Assembly: GCA_945872875.1 (NCBI GenBank) | Contig: CAMCBB010000010.1 | Location: forward strand, 1 to 28,224 | Length of the DNA: 28,224 nt | Origin: Flavobacterium psychrophilum | Lineage (GTDB): Bacteria; Bacteroidota; Bacteroidia; Flavobacteriales; Flavobacteriaceae | Direction of reading: 5' to 3' | Part shown: piece by piece, positions 1-7,594 of the stretch | How positions within the stretch are numbered: the first letter of the stretch is position 1 | How the letters are laid out: each line of letters begins with the position of its first letter | Position numbers and translations under genes: made by a program | Notes under the pieces: generated by a model | Seen by the model: the letters and a program-made list of their open reading frames with translations, nothing else | What the model was told of the DNA's origin: nothing | Database searches by the model: none

Positions 1-150
1 AAAAAGCCCTCTACTAAATCTGCCAGTAAGATTGTAATTAAAGACAAACACCAACAGCAAATAGACGAGATTTTAGATAAAATTAGCCAATCGGGTTATG
101 ATGCCTTAACTGCCGAAGAAAAAGAATTTCTTTTTAAAGCTGGGAAATAA
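1..150 (+). CDS. C-terminal end of a rhomboid-family intramembrane protease (partial)
   Basis: Only the last 49 codons are present, read in frame 1 and ending at a TAA at 148-150; the start lies outside the window. The visible tail is soluble and highly charged and ends in YDALTAEEKEFLFKAGK. I recognise this kind of tail (the DUF6576-type helical segment) as the C-terminus of one class of flavobacterial rhomboid serine proteases, which typically sit just upstream of an endonuclease/exonuclease/phosphatase-family gene, as here. No catalytic Ser or His or membrane segment is inside the window, so the protease call rests on tail similarity from memory and on gene order. It is on the same strand as the next gene, 70 bp away, so the two could be cotranscribed. 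Confidence 0.6.
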   Translation, partial: KKPSTKSASKIVIKDKHQQQIDEILDKISQSGYDALTAEEKEFLFKAGK

Positions 151-220
151 AAAGGTTTAAAATTGTCTCAAAAAAATACAAAGAAACTAAGTGGCATAGC
201 AGCTTAGCATCTTAAAAATT

Positions 221-1267
221 ATGAAAAAACTATCGTGGATAAATAAATTAATGTTTTCTTTCAATATAGTGCTTACTGTATTGACTTTTCTTGCTTATGT
301 TTTACCCTTTTTAGCTCCCAATTTTTTTCCAATTTTATCTGTATTGACATTAATACTTCCTTTATTTTTAATTATAAACGGATTGTTTTTTCTTTATTGG
401 TTGTTTCAATTAAAACGCCAAATGATTATTTCAGGTATTGTATTAATCATCGGAATCACTTTTATAAATAAGTTTTACAAATTTTCATCCAATCCAACTC
501 CCGAAGTGGATAAAGACTTTATTGTAATGAGTTACAATGTAAGGTTGTTTAATCTATTCAATTGGTTACCGCAAGAACATATTGGCGATACCATCCGCCA
601 ATTCATTAATGATCAAAACCCTGATATTCTTTGTATTCAAGAATATTCAAAAACAGCCAAAGTAGATTTGCGGGTTTATAAGCACAAGTTTATTTTTATG
701 AAAGGAGATAACATAAAATCGGGTCAGGCAATTTTTTCAAAATATCCTATTGTAAATGAGGGTAATATTGAATTTCCTGAGTCAAATAATTTGATTGTTT
801 TTGCAGATCTTAGAAAAGGTAAAGACACGATTAGGGTCTATAATATGCACTTACAATCGATAAAAATTTCTCCTGATGTTAATGAAATACAAGATAATGT
901 AGATTCTATTAGTCAACATAAATCACAAATGATGTTGAAGCGTATCAGTCTCGCATTTAAAAAACAACAACTTCAAGCCGAAATTTTAAAAAACCACAAA
1001 AAGAATTGTCATTACCCAATGATAATTTGTGGAGATATGAATAATAGTGCCTTTTCGTATGTATATCGAAGTATTAAAGGTAATTTAAGTGACTGTTTTG
1101 AAGAAGCTGGAAATGGCTTTGGGGAAACCTATAATTTTAAATACTATCCAGCTCGAATTGATTATATTTTTGCCGATAAAAAAATGATAGTAAAAAGCTT
1201 TGATAACTTCACTTCATTTAAAAATTCCGATCATTATCCAATTACAACAAGATTGATGATGGAATAA
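221..1267 (+). CDS. Endonuclease/exonuclease/phosphatase family protein, membrane-anchored
   Basis: 348 residues. The first 85 or so contain three hydrophobic segments (about 11-30, 40-62, 68-84), so the protein should be anchored in the inner membrane with the enzyme domain after residue 98. That domain has the EEP-fold series in order: MSYNVR (N106), CIQEYS (E141), NMHLQS (H210), CGDMNNS (D272, N274), RIDYIF (D314) and SDHYPI (D337, H338). These are the metal-binding and catalytic residues of the DNase I / Mg-dependent phosphodiesterase superfamily. The substrate (nucleic acid, phospholipid or phosphoester) cannot be told from sequence. The ATG at 221 gives the full N-terminal membrane region and follows an A-rich leader. 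Its TAA directly abuts the stop of the convergent WbqC gene. Confidence 0.9.
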   Translation: MKKLSWINKLMFSFNIVLTVLTFLAYVLPFLAPNFFPILSVLTLILPLFLIINGLFFLYWLFQLKRQMIISGIVLIIGITFINKFYKFSSNPTPEVDKDFIVMSYNVRLFNLFNWLPQEHIGDTIRQFINDQNPDILCIQEYSKTAKVDLRVYKHKFIFMKGDNIKSGQAIFSKYPIVNEGNIEFPESNNLIVFADLRKGKDTIRVYNMHLQSIKISPDVNEIQDNVDSISQHKSQMMLKRISLAFKKQQLQAEILKNHKKNCHYPMIICGDMNNSAFSYVYRSIKGNLSDCFEEAGNGFGETYNFKYYPARIDYIFADKKMIVKSFDNFTSFKNSDHYPITTRLMME

Positions 1268-1882
1268 TTAAAGCGTTTGTCTTTTTAAGTAATCCTTTGC
1301 ATAACGCCCTTCGTTAAATAACAAATCTAAAATACTAAGATTGTTTAAGAAGCCATGTTTTTCACCAAAAACTTGAGTGTACGACTCTAATTGAGTAGTG
1401 TCTTTCTTCCCATTGATTAAATATCTTAAATCTTCATGATCGGAAACTTCATGAAAATATTCGGTTGTTTTTTTTGGAGTAAATTCCATGCCCAAACATT
1501 TTGAAACCAATTCCATGGTTTGCAAATTTAAATCCATTAAAAAGGTGTGCTTTTTAGTGAAAATGGGCATTAAATCATCCTCAAAATATTCAAAAAAAGG
1601 CGAAGTTCTATAGGCTGCTTCCAACGATTTAAAATGTTGTTTTTGCCAATCAAATGCTGTTTCCAATTTAACATCTTGAATTTTTTGATGTGCAGTTTTG
1701 GAATGTTTTATTGGAATGTTTAATAATTGAATGCCATTCGGACTATAAATGTACATCCTATTTCGGTTGGTTTGTTTCTGAAAATTATCTTCCATTTCGA
1801 AAGTCACAGCTTCAGCATTTATCATAGCGATATAGTGACTTATAGAAGGAAAGTAACTTGGATGAATTAAAATAGATTTCAT
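1268..1882 (-). CDS. WbqC family protein
   Basis: 204 residues, matching the WbqC-like family (Pfam WbqC) in length and in its N-terminal signature: ILIHPSYFPSISHY followed by a predicted YIYSPNG strand and the IPIKHSK segment. WbqC-type proteins occur in O-antigen and sugar-modification clusters and are thought to act in sugar nucleotide or acyl-sugar chemistry, but their biochemistry is poorly defined. Here the gene is not in a glycan cluster; it is the last gene of a minus-strand run after lepB, 16 bp downstream. No signal peptide or membrane segment is visible, so it should be cytoplasmic. The family assignment is firm and the function is not. Confidence 0.85.
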   Translation of the reverse strand: MKSILIHPSYFPSISHYIAMINAEAVTFEMEDNFQKQTNRNRMYIYSPNGIQLLNIPIKHSKTAHQKIQDVKLETAFDWQKQHFKSLEAAYRTSPFFEYFEDDLMPIFTKKHTFLMDLNLQTMELVSKCLGMEFTPKKTTEYFHEVSDHEDLRYLINGKKDTTQLESYTQVFGEKHGFLNNLSILDLLFNEGRYAKDYLKRQTL

Positions 1883-1898
1883 TCAATTATAATTTCAA

Positions 1899-3452
1899 CT
1901 AAACTTTTTTATCTGCTTTGCGTTTTTTCCAGAAGTATTCTCCAACAAAGTATAAGGCCAATAAACCTAAGAAATATTTGAAATAGGATTCTGGTTGTCC
2001 TTCGCCACTAACGGTAGTGAATAATCTATTCCAACGGATTTTATTCATAATTCCTTCGCCGTTTGAATCCCAACTCATCCAAATAAAAATCGGTTTTCCA
2101 ACAATATGATCACCTGGAACATAACCCCAAAAACGGCTGTCTTCTGAGTTGTGACGGTTATCACCCATCATCCAATAATAATCTTGTTGGAAGGTATAAG
2201 TTTTTGTTTTTTTACCATTGATGTAAATATCGGATCCTTTTATCTCCAATTTATTTTTCTCATATTCTGTAATAATTCGACTGTAAAACGGTAAAGTTTC
2301 CATGTTTATGACAACCGATTTTCCTTCTTGCGGAATATAAATTGGTCCAAAATTATCAACATTCCAATCTTTAGTATGCGGGAAAGTTGAGCGATCTGCC
2401 TCTTTGTGAATGATTCGAGTTACCGATTTTATTCCAGCAACACCTTTAAAACGCTCTACGCTTGAAGCCGGTAATGCACTAAAATAAATAGTGTCTTTTG
2501 TATTATTGATACCATATCTATCAGTAATATCCAATTCTTTGAAAAGCGATTCAAAGTCGATTGTAGCTGTTGGATCAATCGCCATTTTATAGGAATATTG
2601 TGGTTTTGCTCTTTCAGGAAGTGTTAATTCTTTTCCGTTAATAAAAATAATACCGTCTTTAATTGCTAATGAATCACCAGGAATTCCAACACATCTTTTT
2701 ACATAATTTGATTTTTTATCTACTGGTTTATCTGCTTTTCTACCGGAGGTGTCGAAGAATTTTTCAACGGTATCTACAGGCCAATTGAAAACTACAATAT
2801 CATTGTTTTTAATTTTTTCAATACTAGGAAATCTAAAGTAAGGTAATTGTGGCCATTTACAATACGATTTTATATGTACTAATGGCAGTGTATCGTGTAC
2901 CATAGGAGCAGCAACTGTAGTCATAGGAGTTCTAGCTCCATAATTCATTTTACTTACAAAAAGAAAATCACCTATAAGCAATGACTTTTCTAAAGATGCG
3001 GTAGGAATTGTAAAAGGCTGAATGAAATAGGTATGTACAAAAGTCGCCACAATGATTGCAAACAATAGTGAACTAATGGTATCTCCTGTTTTAGTTGCAG
3101 CATTGGTATCTCTATTAGAAATATAATTTACATCTTGAGTAAAATTGATGTAATAAATATAAAGTCCGAAAGTTACAATAACTAAAAAGGTGTCTAATGA
3201 AGATTTTCTTCCAAAACTTCTTAGGGTTTCTACCCAAATAACCGGAAACATGATTAAATTAATAACTGGAATGAAAAGTAAGAAAGTCCACCAAGTAGGT
3301 CGATTGATAATTTTCATTAATACAATTGAATTGTAAACTGGGATAGCTGCTTCCCAAGATTTTCTACCTGCTTTTACGTATAATTTCCAAGTTCCAAAAT
3401 AGTGAACTGCTTGAACTGCTAGGAAAAAAATAATCCATTGATATAGGTTCAT
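1899..3452 (-). CDS. lepB: Signal peptidase I, long Bacteroidota form
   Basis: 517 residues, far longer than E. coli LepB (324). The first 110 or so residues form a hydrophobic domain of several membrane segments resembling DUF5684, followed by a membrane segment at about 126-143. The catalytic serine is S153 in PTASLEKSL and the general-base lysine is K252 in NYVKRCVGIPGD. The GDNRHNSEDSRFWG box lies at 430-443. About 170 residues separate the lysine from this box, and INGK occurs twice (about 271-274 and 411-414). A last membrane segment at about 491-507 is followed by a basic tail. The enzyme should cleave signal peptides of exported proteins on the outer face of the inner membrane. It lies between dapB (75 bp upstream) and wbqC. 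Confidence 0.95.
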   Translation of the reverse strand: MNLYQWIIFFLAVQAVHYFGTWKLYVKAGRKSWEAAIPVYNSIVLMKIINRPTWWTFLLFIPVINLIMFPVIWVETLRSFGRKSSLDTFLVIVTFGLYIYYINFTQDVNYISNRDTNAATKTGDTISSLLFAIIVATFVHTYFIQPFTIPTASLEKSLLIGDFLFVSKMNYGARTPMTTVAAPMVHDTLPLVHIKSYCKWPQLPYFRFPSIEKIKNNDIVVFNWPVDTVEKFFDTSGRKADKPVDKKSNYVKRCVGIPGDSLAIKDGIIFINGKELTLPERAKPQYSYKMAIDPTATIDFESLFKELDITDRYGINNTKDTIYFSALPASSVERFKGVAGIKSVTRIIHKEADRSTFPHTKDWNVDNFGPIYIPQEGKSVVINMETLPFYSRIITEYEKNKLEIKGSDIYINGKKTKTYTFQQDYYWMMGDNRHNSEDSRFWGYVPGDHIVGKPIFIWMSWDSNGEGIMNKIRWNRLFTTVSGEGQPESYFKYFLGLLALYFVGEYFWKKRKADKKV

Positions 3453-3461
3453 AGTTTTTTA

Positions 3462-3509
3462 GTTTAAAAGTTTAAGGTTTAAAGTTTAAGCTTGTTTTTC
3501 ATAAACTTT
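3462..3509. repeat. Short degenerate GTTTAA repeat plus inverted repeat
   Basis: In the dapB-lepB gap GTTTAA occurs at 3462, 3470, 3477 and 3484, so units recur every 7-8 bp. An inverted pair follows: AAAGTTTA at 3481-3488 and TAAACTTT at 3502-3509, able to form an 8-bp AT stem. Low-complexity repeats of this type are common between flavobacterial genes. No function is evident; it could weakly affect lepB translation or mRNA stability. Confidence 0.6.
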
Positions 3510-3527
3510 AAATATTTTGTTTTTATT

Positions 3528-4232
3528 TTAATTTAATTCTAATACATCTTTCATTGTGAAAACTCCCTTTTTTCCAACCAACCATTCGGCAGCAATGATT
3601 GACCCTAAAGCAAATCCATCGCGGCTATGAGCTGTATGTTTAATCTCAATCGTATCTACTTCCGAATTGTAAAAAACACTATGAGTTCCAGGTACATTTT
3701 CTATTCGAAGCGCTTCAATTGAAATTTCATTTTCTTTTGGATTTGCATCCATTGTCCAATTGGTATAATCGGAGTTTTCTATGATTCCTTTTGCCAAACT
3801 AATTGCGGTTCCGCTTGGTGCATCTAGTTTTTGTGTGTGGTGAATTTCTTCCATAGAAGCCGAATAATTTTTGAATTTCGACATCATTTTTGCCAAATAA
3901 TTATTCAGTTCGAAAAATAAATTTACACCCAAACTAAAATTGGATCCATAAATAAAACTTCCATTTTTTTGCTCACAAAGTGCCACCATATTGGAGTATT
4001 CTTCTAACCAGCCAGTAGTTCCAGAAACTACAGGAATTCCATTATTTAAACACTCTGAAATATTTGCAACAGCAGAAGTAGGTAAGCTAAAATCAATCGC
4101 TATATCGGCATTTTCAAGTCCAGCATAACTGGTACTACTAGATTTTCTTAGCACAATTTCATGTCCTCGTTCTAAAGCAATTCGTTCAATTACTTTCCCC
4201 ATTTTGCCGTATCCTAAAAGCGCTATTTTCAT
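3528..4232 (-). CDS. dapB: 4-hydroxy-tetrahydrodipicolinate reductase
   Basis: 234 residues, slightly shorter than E. coli DapB. The N-terminus has the Rossmann nucleotide-binding motif GYGKMGKVIE (residues 7-16) and the cofactor-site stretch PVVSGTTGWLEE. The substrate-binding signature EIHHTQKLDAPSGTA contains the catalytic histidine pair and lysine. The enzyme reduces hydroxy-tetrahydrodipicolinate with NAD(P)H on the way to meso-diaminopimelate for peptidoglycan and to lysine. It lies between a DUF5683 gene and lepB on the minus strand, in what looks like one transcription unit starting at parA. No other dap gene is in the window. Confidence 0.96.
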   Translation of the reverse strand: MKIALLGYGKMGKVIERIALERGHEIVLRKSSSTSYAGLENADIAIDFSLPTSAVANISECLNNGIPVVSGTTGWLEEYSNMVALCEQKNGSFIYGSNFSLGVNLFFELNNYLAKMMSKFKNYSASMEEIHHTQKLDAPSGTAISLAKGIIENSDYTNWTMDANPKENEISIEALRIENVPGTHSVFYNSEVDTIEIKHTAHSRDGFALGSIIAAEWLVGKKGVFTMKDVLELN

Positions 4233-4280
4233 TTGAGATTAGTAGGGTTTTGAATTTATTTGTTACAAATTAAGAAAACT

Positions 4281-4835
4281 TTATAATTTTAAAGTCAAGC
4301 TAATTCCTAAATTTTGATTTGCAGAAAATTCATTTCTATAAAAATCGGGCTTAATTGTAAGGTTGTCATTTACATTAAACTGCATTAAATGAGCGTCAAC
4401 ATTAGCGTCAACAATATTTAATATATAAAACAAACCAGTAAGTAAGGCAGACAAATCTCTGTTGTTTTGGTAAAATTTTTGAGCTGCAATTAATCGAGAA
4501 TTATCAAGATAAGTAAATTCATCATCATTGAAACCTTCTAATCTTCTCTTGTAAGCATCTCTATAAGCATGGTATTTATTATTGTTGCTTATATAAAAAT
4601 AAATAGTCGTTCCAAGCGCTCCATAAACCAAAGGAACTTTCCAATATTTCTTATTGTAAATTTGCCCAAGACCTGGTAAAACAGCCGAATAAAAGGCTGC
4701 TTTTGAAGGTGCTAGCATATTTATTCCACTTTTTTTAATGGTATCTTTAATACTAATTTCAGGTTCCACTTCGGTTTGTGCCGATAGGGTAAAGTTTCCT
4801 AAAAAGAAAAGTAGTATGTAGAAATAGCGAATCAC
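4281..4835 (-). CDS. DUF5683 family membrane protein
   Basis: 184 residues starting with GTG. The start overlaps the parB stop by one base (TAGTG), which indicates translational coupling. A signal peptide is visible: a short hydrophobic run YFYILLFFLGNFTLSA followed by Q. The mature part has the segment KAAFYSAVLPGLGQIYNKKYWKVPLVYGALG, characteristic of DUF5683 and of small-membrane-protein-like glycine-rich motifs, then a probable second membrane segment at about 120-145. The function is unknown. Its fixed place after parAB is a gene order I recall from other Flavobacteriaceae, suggesting an envelope role coordinated with growth; that is inference from position only. Confidence 0.85.
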   Translation of the reverse strand: MIRYFYILLFFLGNFTLSAQTEVEPEISIKDTIKKSGINMLAPSKAAFYSAVLPGLGQIYNKKYWKVPLVYGALGTTIYFYISNNNKYHAYRDAYKRRLEGFNDDEFTYLDNSRLIAAQKFYQNNRDLSALLTGLFYILNIVDANVDAHLMQFNVNDNLTIKPDFYRNEFSANQNLGISLTLKL

Positions 4836-5731
4836 TAACCGTTGATTAGTTTAAGAATTCTATTAAAATCCTCTTCAGAATGAAACGGAATGGCAATTTT
4901 ACCTTTCCCATTTCCTGCAACTTTCACATCAATTTTAGCTCCAAAAAAACTTGTAATTGCTTTCTTTTGAGTGTCTGAAATTACAAATGAAGAACTCGGT
5001 TTTGATTTGGTTGTTGGTTTTTGTCCGTCTTGGTATTTTTTAACAAGTGCTTCTGTATCACGAACGGATAGGTTTTGGCTTACAATTTTTTGATAGATAT
5101 CTGTTTGAACATTTTGATCTTCAATTGTAATCATGGCACGACCATGTCCCATGCTAATGAATCCATCGCGAATACCAGTTTGAATAATCGGGTCTAATTT
5201 TAATAAACGCAAGTAATTAGCAATTGTAGAACGTTTTTTTCCAACTCGTTCGCTCATTTGTTCTTGAGTCAATTGAATTTCATCAATCAAGCGTTGGTAG
5301 GAAAGTGCAATTTCAATTGGATCTAAATCATGACGTTGAATGTTTTCAACCAATGCCATAACCAAAGATTCGTTATCATTTGCAATTCTAATATAAGCGG
5401 GAACTGTTTGCAGGCCTACTAATTTTGAAGCTCTTAAACGACGCTCACCAGAAATTAATTGGTATTTGTTAAAAGCTAATTTTCTAACGGTAATTGGTTG
5501 AATTAAGCCTAGTTCCTTAATAGAAGTCGCTAATTCTTTTATAGATTCTTCATTAAAATTTGTTCGAGGTTGGAATGGATTAATTTCAATTGAATCGATC
5601 TCCACTTCCAAAATATTTCCTACAACTTTATCTGCATTTTTATCCTCAACCGATTTAATATCGTTGTTTGGATCTTTTAATAAAGCGGATAAGCCGCGTC
5701 CTAATGCTTGTTTTTTTATTGCTTTTGCCAT
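4835..5731 (-). CDS. parB: Chromosome partitioning protein ParB (CTPase clamp)
   Basis: 298 residues, typical for chromosomal ParB. It opens with the ParA-stimulating type N-terminus KQALGRGLSALLKD (residues 8-20). The ParB/Srx nuclease-like CTP-binding domain follows: INPFQPR at 50-56, GERRLRAS at 95-102 and ENIQRHDL at 129-136. A helix-turn-helix at about 156-178 (EQMSERVGKKRSTIANYLRL) recognises parS. The C-terminal segment after residue 250 should be the dimerisation domain. ParB loads on parS as a sliding clamp and recruits ParA and condensin for origin segregation. It follows parA by 3 bp. I found no convincing parS palindrome in this window. Confidence 0.97.
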   Translation of the reverse strand: MAKAIKKQALGRGLSALLKDPNNDIKSVEDKNADKVVGNILEVEIDSIEINPFQPRTNFNEESIKELATSIKELGLIQPITVRKLAFNKYQLISGERRLRASKLVGLQTVPAYIRIANDNESLVMALVENIQRHDLDPIEIALSYQRLIDEIQLTQEQMSERVGKKRSTIANYLRLLKLDPIIQTGIRDGFISMGHGRAMITIEDQNVQTDIYQKIVSQNLSVRDTEALVKKYQDGQKPTTKSKPSSSFVISDTQKKAITSFFGAKIDVKVAGNGKGKIAIPFHSEEDFNRILKLING

Positions 5732-5734
5732 AAA

Positions 5735-6502
5735 TTATATGCTATTTTTTTGAATCACCTCTTCTGCAAGGCTAAGGTAATTACTAGCGCCTCTGCTGGT
5801 TGCATCAAATGCAATGATGCTTTCTCCGTAACTTGGCGCTTCACTTAATTTTACATTTCGTTGGATAATGGTTTTAAAAACCATATCGTTAAAATGCTTT
5901 TGAACTTCTTCTACAACTTGATTAGATAAACGTAATCTGGTATCAAACATGGTTAATAGTAAACCTTCAATATCTAACTCGGCATTGTGAATTTTTTGAA
6001 CACTTTTAATTGTATTTAATAATTTTCCTAATCCTTCGAGTGCAAAATACTCGCATTGAATTGGAATAATTACACTATCAGCAGCCGTTAACGCATTAAG
6101 AGTTAGTAATCCTAAAGAAGGAGCACAATCAATTAATATGTAATCGTAATCGTCTTTTATACTTGCCAATGCTTGTTTTAACATGTATTCTCTATTTTCC
6201 TTGTCTACCAATTCAATTTCGATAGCTACAAGGTCAATATGTGCAGGAATTACATCTACATTAGGAGAAGTTGATTTTACAATAGCCTCTTGTGGTGTAT
6301 TACTATGTTCTAAAATTTGATAGGTTCCAATTTCAACATTTTCAACTTCAATACCCAATCCCGAACTCGCATTTGCTTGTGGATCAGCATCAATTAGTAA
6401 CACTTTTTTTTCTAACACACCAAGGGATGCGGCTAAATTAACCGAAGTTGTAGTTTTTCCGACACCACCTTTTTGGTTGGCAATTGCAATGATTTTACCC
6501 AT
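5735..6502 (-). CDS. parA: Chromosome partitioning ATPase ParA/Soj
   Basis: 255 residues. It has the deviant Walker A box KGGVGKTT at 11-18 (with K11), the LLIDADPQANA switch region, and the YDYILIDCAPSLG Walker B region. It carries no N-terminal HTH, so it is the short Soj-like chromosomal type. ParA binds DNA non-specifically as an ATP dimer and drives movement of ParB-parS complexes. It is the first gene of the run parA, parB, DUF5683, dapB, lepB, wbqC. The 113-bp leader to the SDR gene is AT-rich with only an imperfect -7-like TATTTTTA near the start, so the promoter is not clear. Confidence 0.97.
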   Translation of the reverse strand: MGKIIAIANQKGGVGKTTTSVNLAASLGVLEKKVLLIDADPQANASSGLGIEVENVEIGTYQILEHSNTPQEAIVKSTSPNVDVIPAHIDLVAIEIELVDKENREYMLKQALASIKDDYDYILIDCAPSLGLLTLNALTAADSVIIPIQCEYFALEGLGKLLNTIKSVQKIHNAELDIEGLLLTMFDTRLRLSNQVVEEVQKHFNDMVFKTIIQRNVKLSEAPSYGESIIAFDATSRGASNYLSLAEEVIQKNSI

Positions 6503-6584
6503 TTATTTATTCAAATTTTGAATCGTAAAAATACAATTAATTATGGTTTATAAAAGTGTTATTTGTTAACATTAGTGTAAAGTT

Positions 6585-6600
6585 TTGAACCTGAAACCTT
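6585..6600. repeat. Degenerate AACCTGAAACC repeat remnant
   Basis: The parA-SDR gap contains TTGAACCTGAAACCTT, a two-unit imperfect direct repeat (GAACCT, GAAACCT). Similar longer tandem strings of AACCTGAAAC units are something I recall from many Flavobacterium intergenic regions; this looks like a short or decayed copy. No function can be seen. Confidence 0.35.
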
Positions 6601-6615
6601 CAATTCAATAAATAA

Positions 6616-7497
6616 TTATTTGCTGCCTTTGCTTTTAATCATTGCCTCAAGCATATCCCACATTTCTGTCGGGATTTTCTCCAAAATATTAAATTGTCCT
6701 GCACCTTGCAACCATTCTCCACCATCGATGGTAATCACTTCCCCATTTATATAAGCAGAAAAATCAGAAACTAAATAGGCCGCAAGATTGGCTAATTCCT
6801 GATGGTTTCCTAAGCGTCGCAAAGGGACTTTTTTAGACATGTCAAATTTATCAGCCAAGTCTCCAGGAAGTAAGCGCTCCCATGCGCCTTTAGTAGGAAA
6901 CGGGCCTGGTGCAATGGCGTTCATTCGAATACCATATTTTGCCCATTCTACTGCCAAACTCCTTGTCATTGCTAATACTCCAGCTTTAGCAGTTGCACTC
7001 GGAACCACATATCCAGAACCTGTCCAAGCATAAGTGGTTACTATATTTAATACATTGCAATTGGTTTGTTTTTGAGCAATCCAATGTTTTCCAAATGCTA
7101 AAGTGCAATTTTTAGAACCTTTTAAAACTATATCAATAATGGTATCAAAAGCATTTGCCGAAAGGCGTTCAGTAGGGGATATAAAATTTCCAGCAGCATT
7201 ATTTAATAAAATATCTACTTTTCCGAATGTTTTTAAAACTTCCGCGAGCATATTTTCTACTTGGTCGTAATGGCGAACATCACATTGCAACGGCAAACAT
7301 TTTCCGCTTTTTGCAGTTTCCAATTCAGAGGCAGTTGCTTTTAATTTATCAAGATCTCGAGAAGTAATAGCCACATTAGCTCCCAATTCTAGAAAGTATT
7401 TTGTCATGGCTTTACCCAATCCACTTCCACCTCCTGTTACTACAATTACTTTGCCTTTAAGGGCATCATCGCGAAGCATTTTTGCTGAAAAATCCAT
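6616..7497 (-). CDS. SDR oxidoreductase, 2,4-dienoyl-CoA reductase-like
   Basis: 293 residues. The NADP-binding glycine motif TGGGSGLG is at 21-28 and the NNAAG motif at 99-103. The expected classical YxxxK is replaced by SATAK, with the Lys at 171. The stretch TTYAWTGSGYVVPSATAKAG matches, from memory, the mitochondrial 2,4-dienoyl-CoA reductase (DECR1) active site, where the catalytic Tyr sits earlier (here Y156). The downstream segment with PGPFPTKGAWERL also fits DECR. It would reduce 2,4-dienoyl-CoA intermediates during beta-oxidation of polyunsaturated fatty acids using NADPH. It lies downstream of mutAB but is separated by a terminator, so it probably has its own promoter. Confidence 0.85.
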   Translation of the reverse strand: MDFSAKMLRDDALKGKVIVVTGGGSGLGKAMTKYFLELGANVAITSRDLDKLKATASELETAKSGKCLPLQCDVRHYDQVENMLAEVLKTFGKVDILLNNAAGNFISPTERLSANAFDTIIDIVLKGSKNCTLAFGKHWIAQKQTNCNVLNIVTTYAWTGSGYVVPSATAKAGVLAMTRSLAVEWAKYGIRMNAIAPGPFPTKGAWERLLPGDLADKFDMSKKVPLRRLGNHQELANLAAYLVSDFSAYINGEVITIDGGEWLQGAGQFNILEKIPTEMWDMLEAMIKSKGSK

Positions 7498-7528
7498 ATT
7501 TCCTATTATTTGTTTTTCAAATATAATG

Positions 7529-7560
7529 AAAAAAGCACCAACTTATTGTTAGTGCTTTTA
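7529..7560 (-). terminator. Intrinsic terminator of the mutAB operon
   Basis: An inverted repeat at 7531-7542 and 7548-7559 (AAAAGCACCAAC / GTTAGTGCTTTT) pairs 11 of 12 positions around the 5-nt loop TTATT. On the minus strand the stem is followed by a U-run from the A-run at 7529-7534. It lies 35 bp after the mutB stop, so it should end mutAB transcription before the SDR gene. Confidence 0.85.
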
Positions 7561-7594
7561 TAATTTATAAGGTTTTTTTATTCGAATATTGACA

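Noticed and set aside
163..207. Possible 14-residue peptide (TTG start) and small CTAAG/CTTAG stem before the endonuclease gene
   Set aside because: Too short to support, no leader or promoter, and a 5-bp stem with an 11-nt loop is expected by chance.
3462..3489. Regularly spaced GTTTAA units considered as a CRISPR-like array
   Set aside because: Units are 6 bp with 1-2 bp spacing, far too short for repeat-spacer structure, and no cas gene is present.
4835..6502. parS site near parAB
   Set aside because: I scanned the gene ends and spacers by eye for a 14-16 bp GTTTCAC-like palindrome and saw none; a motif search with a Bacteroidota parS model would be decisive.
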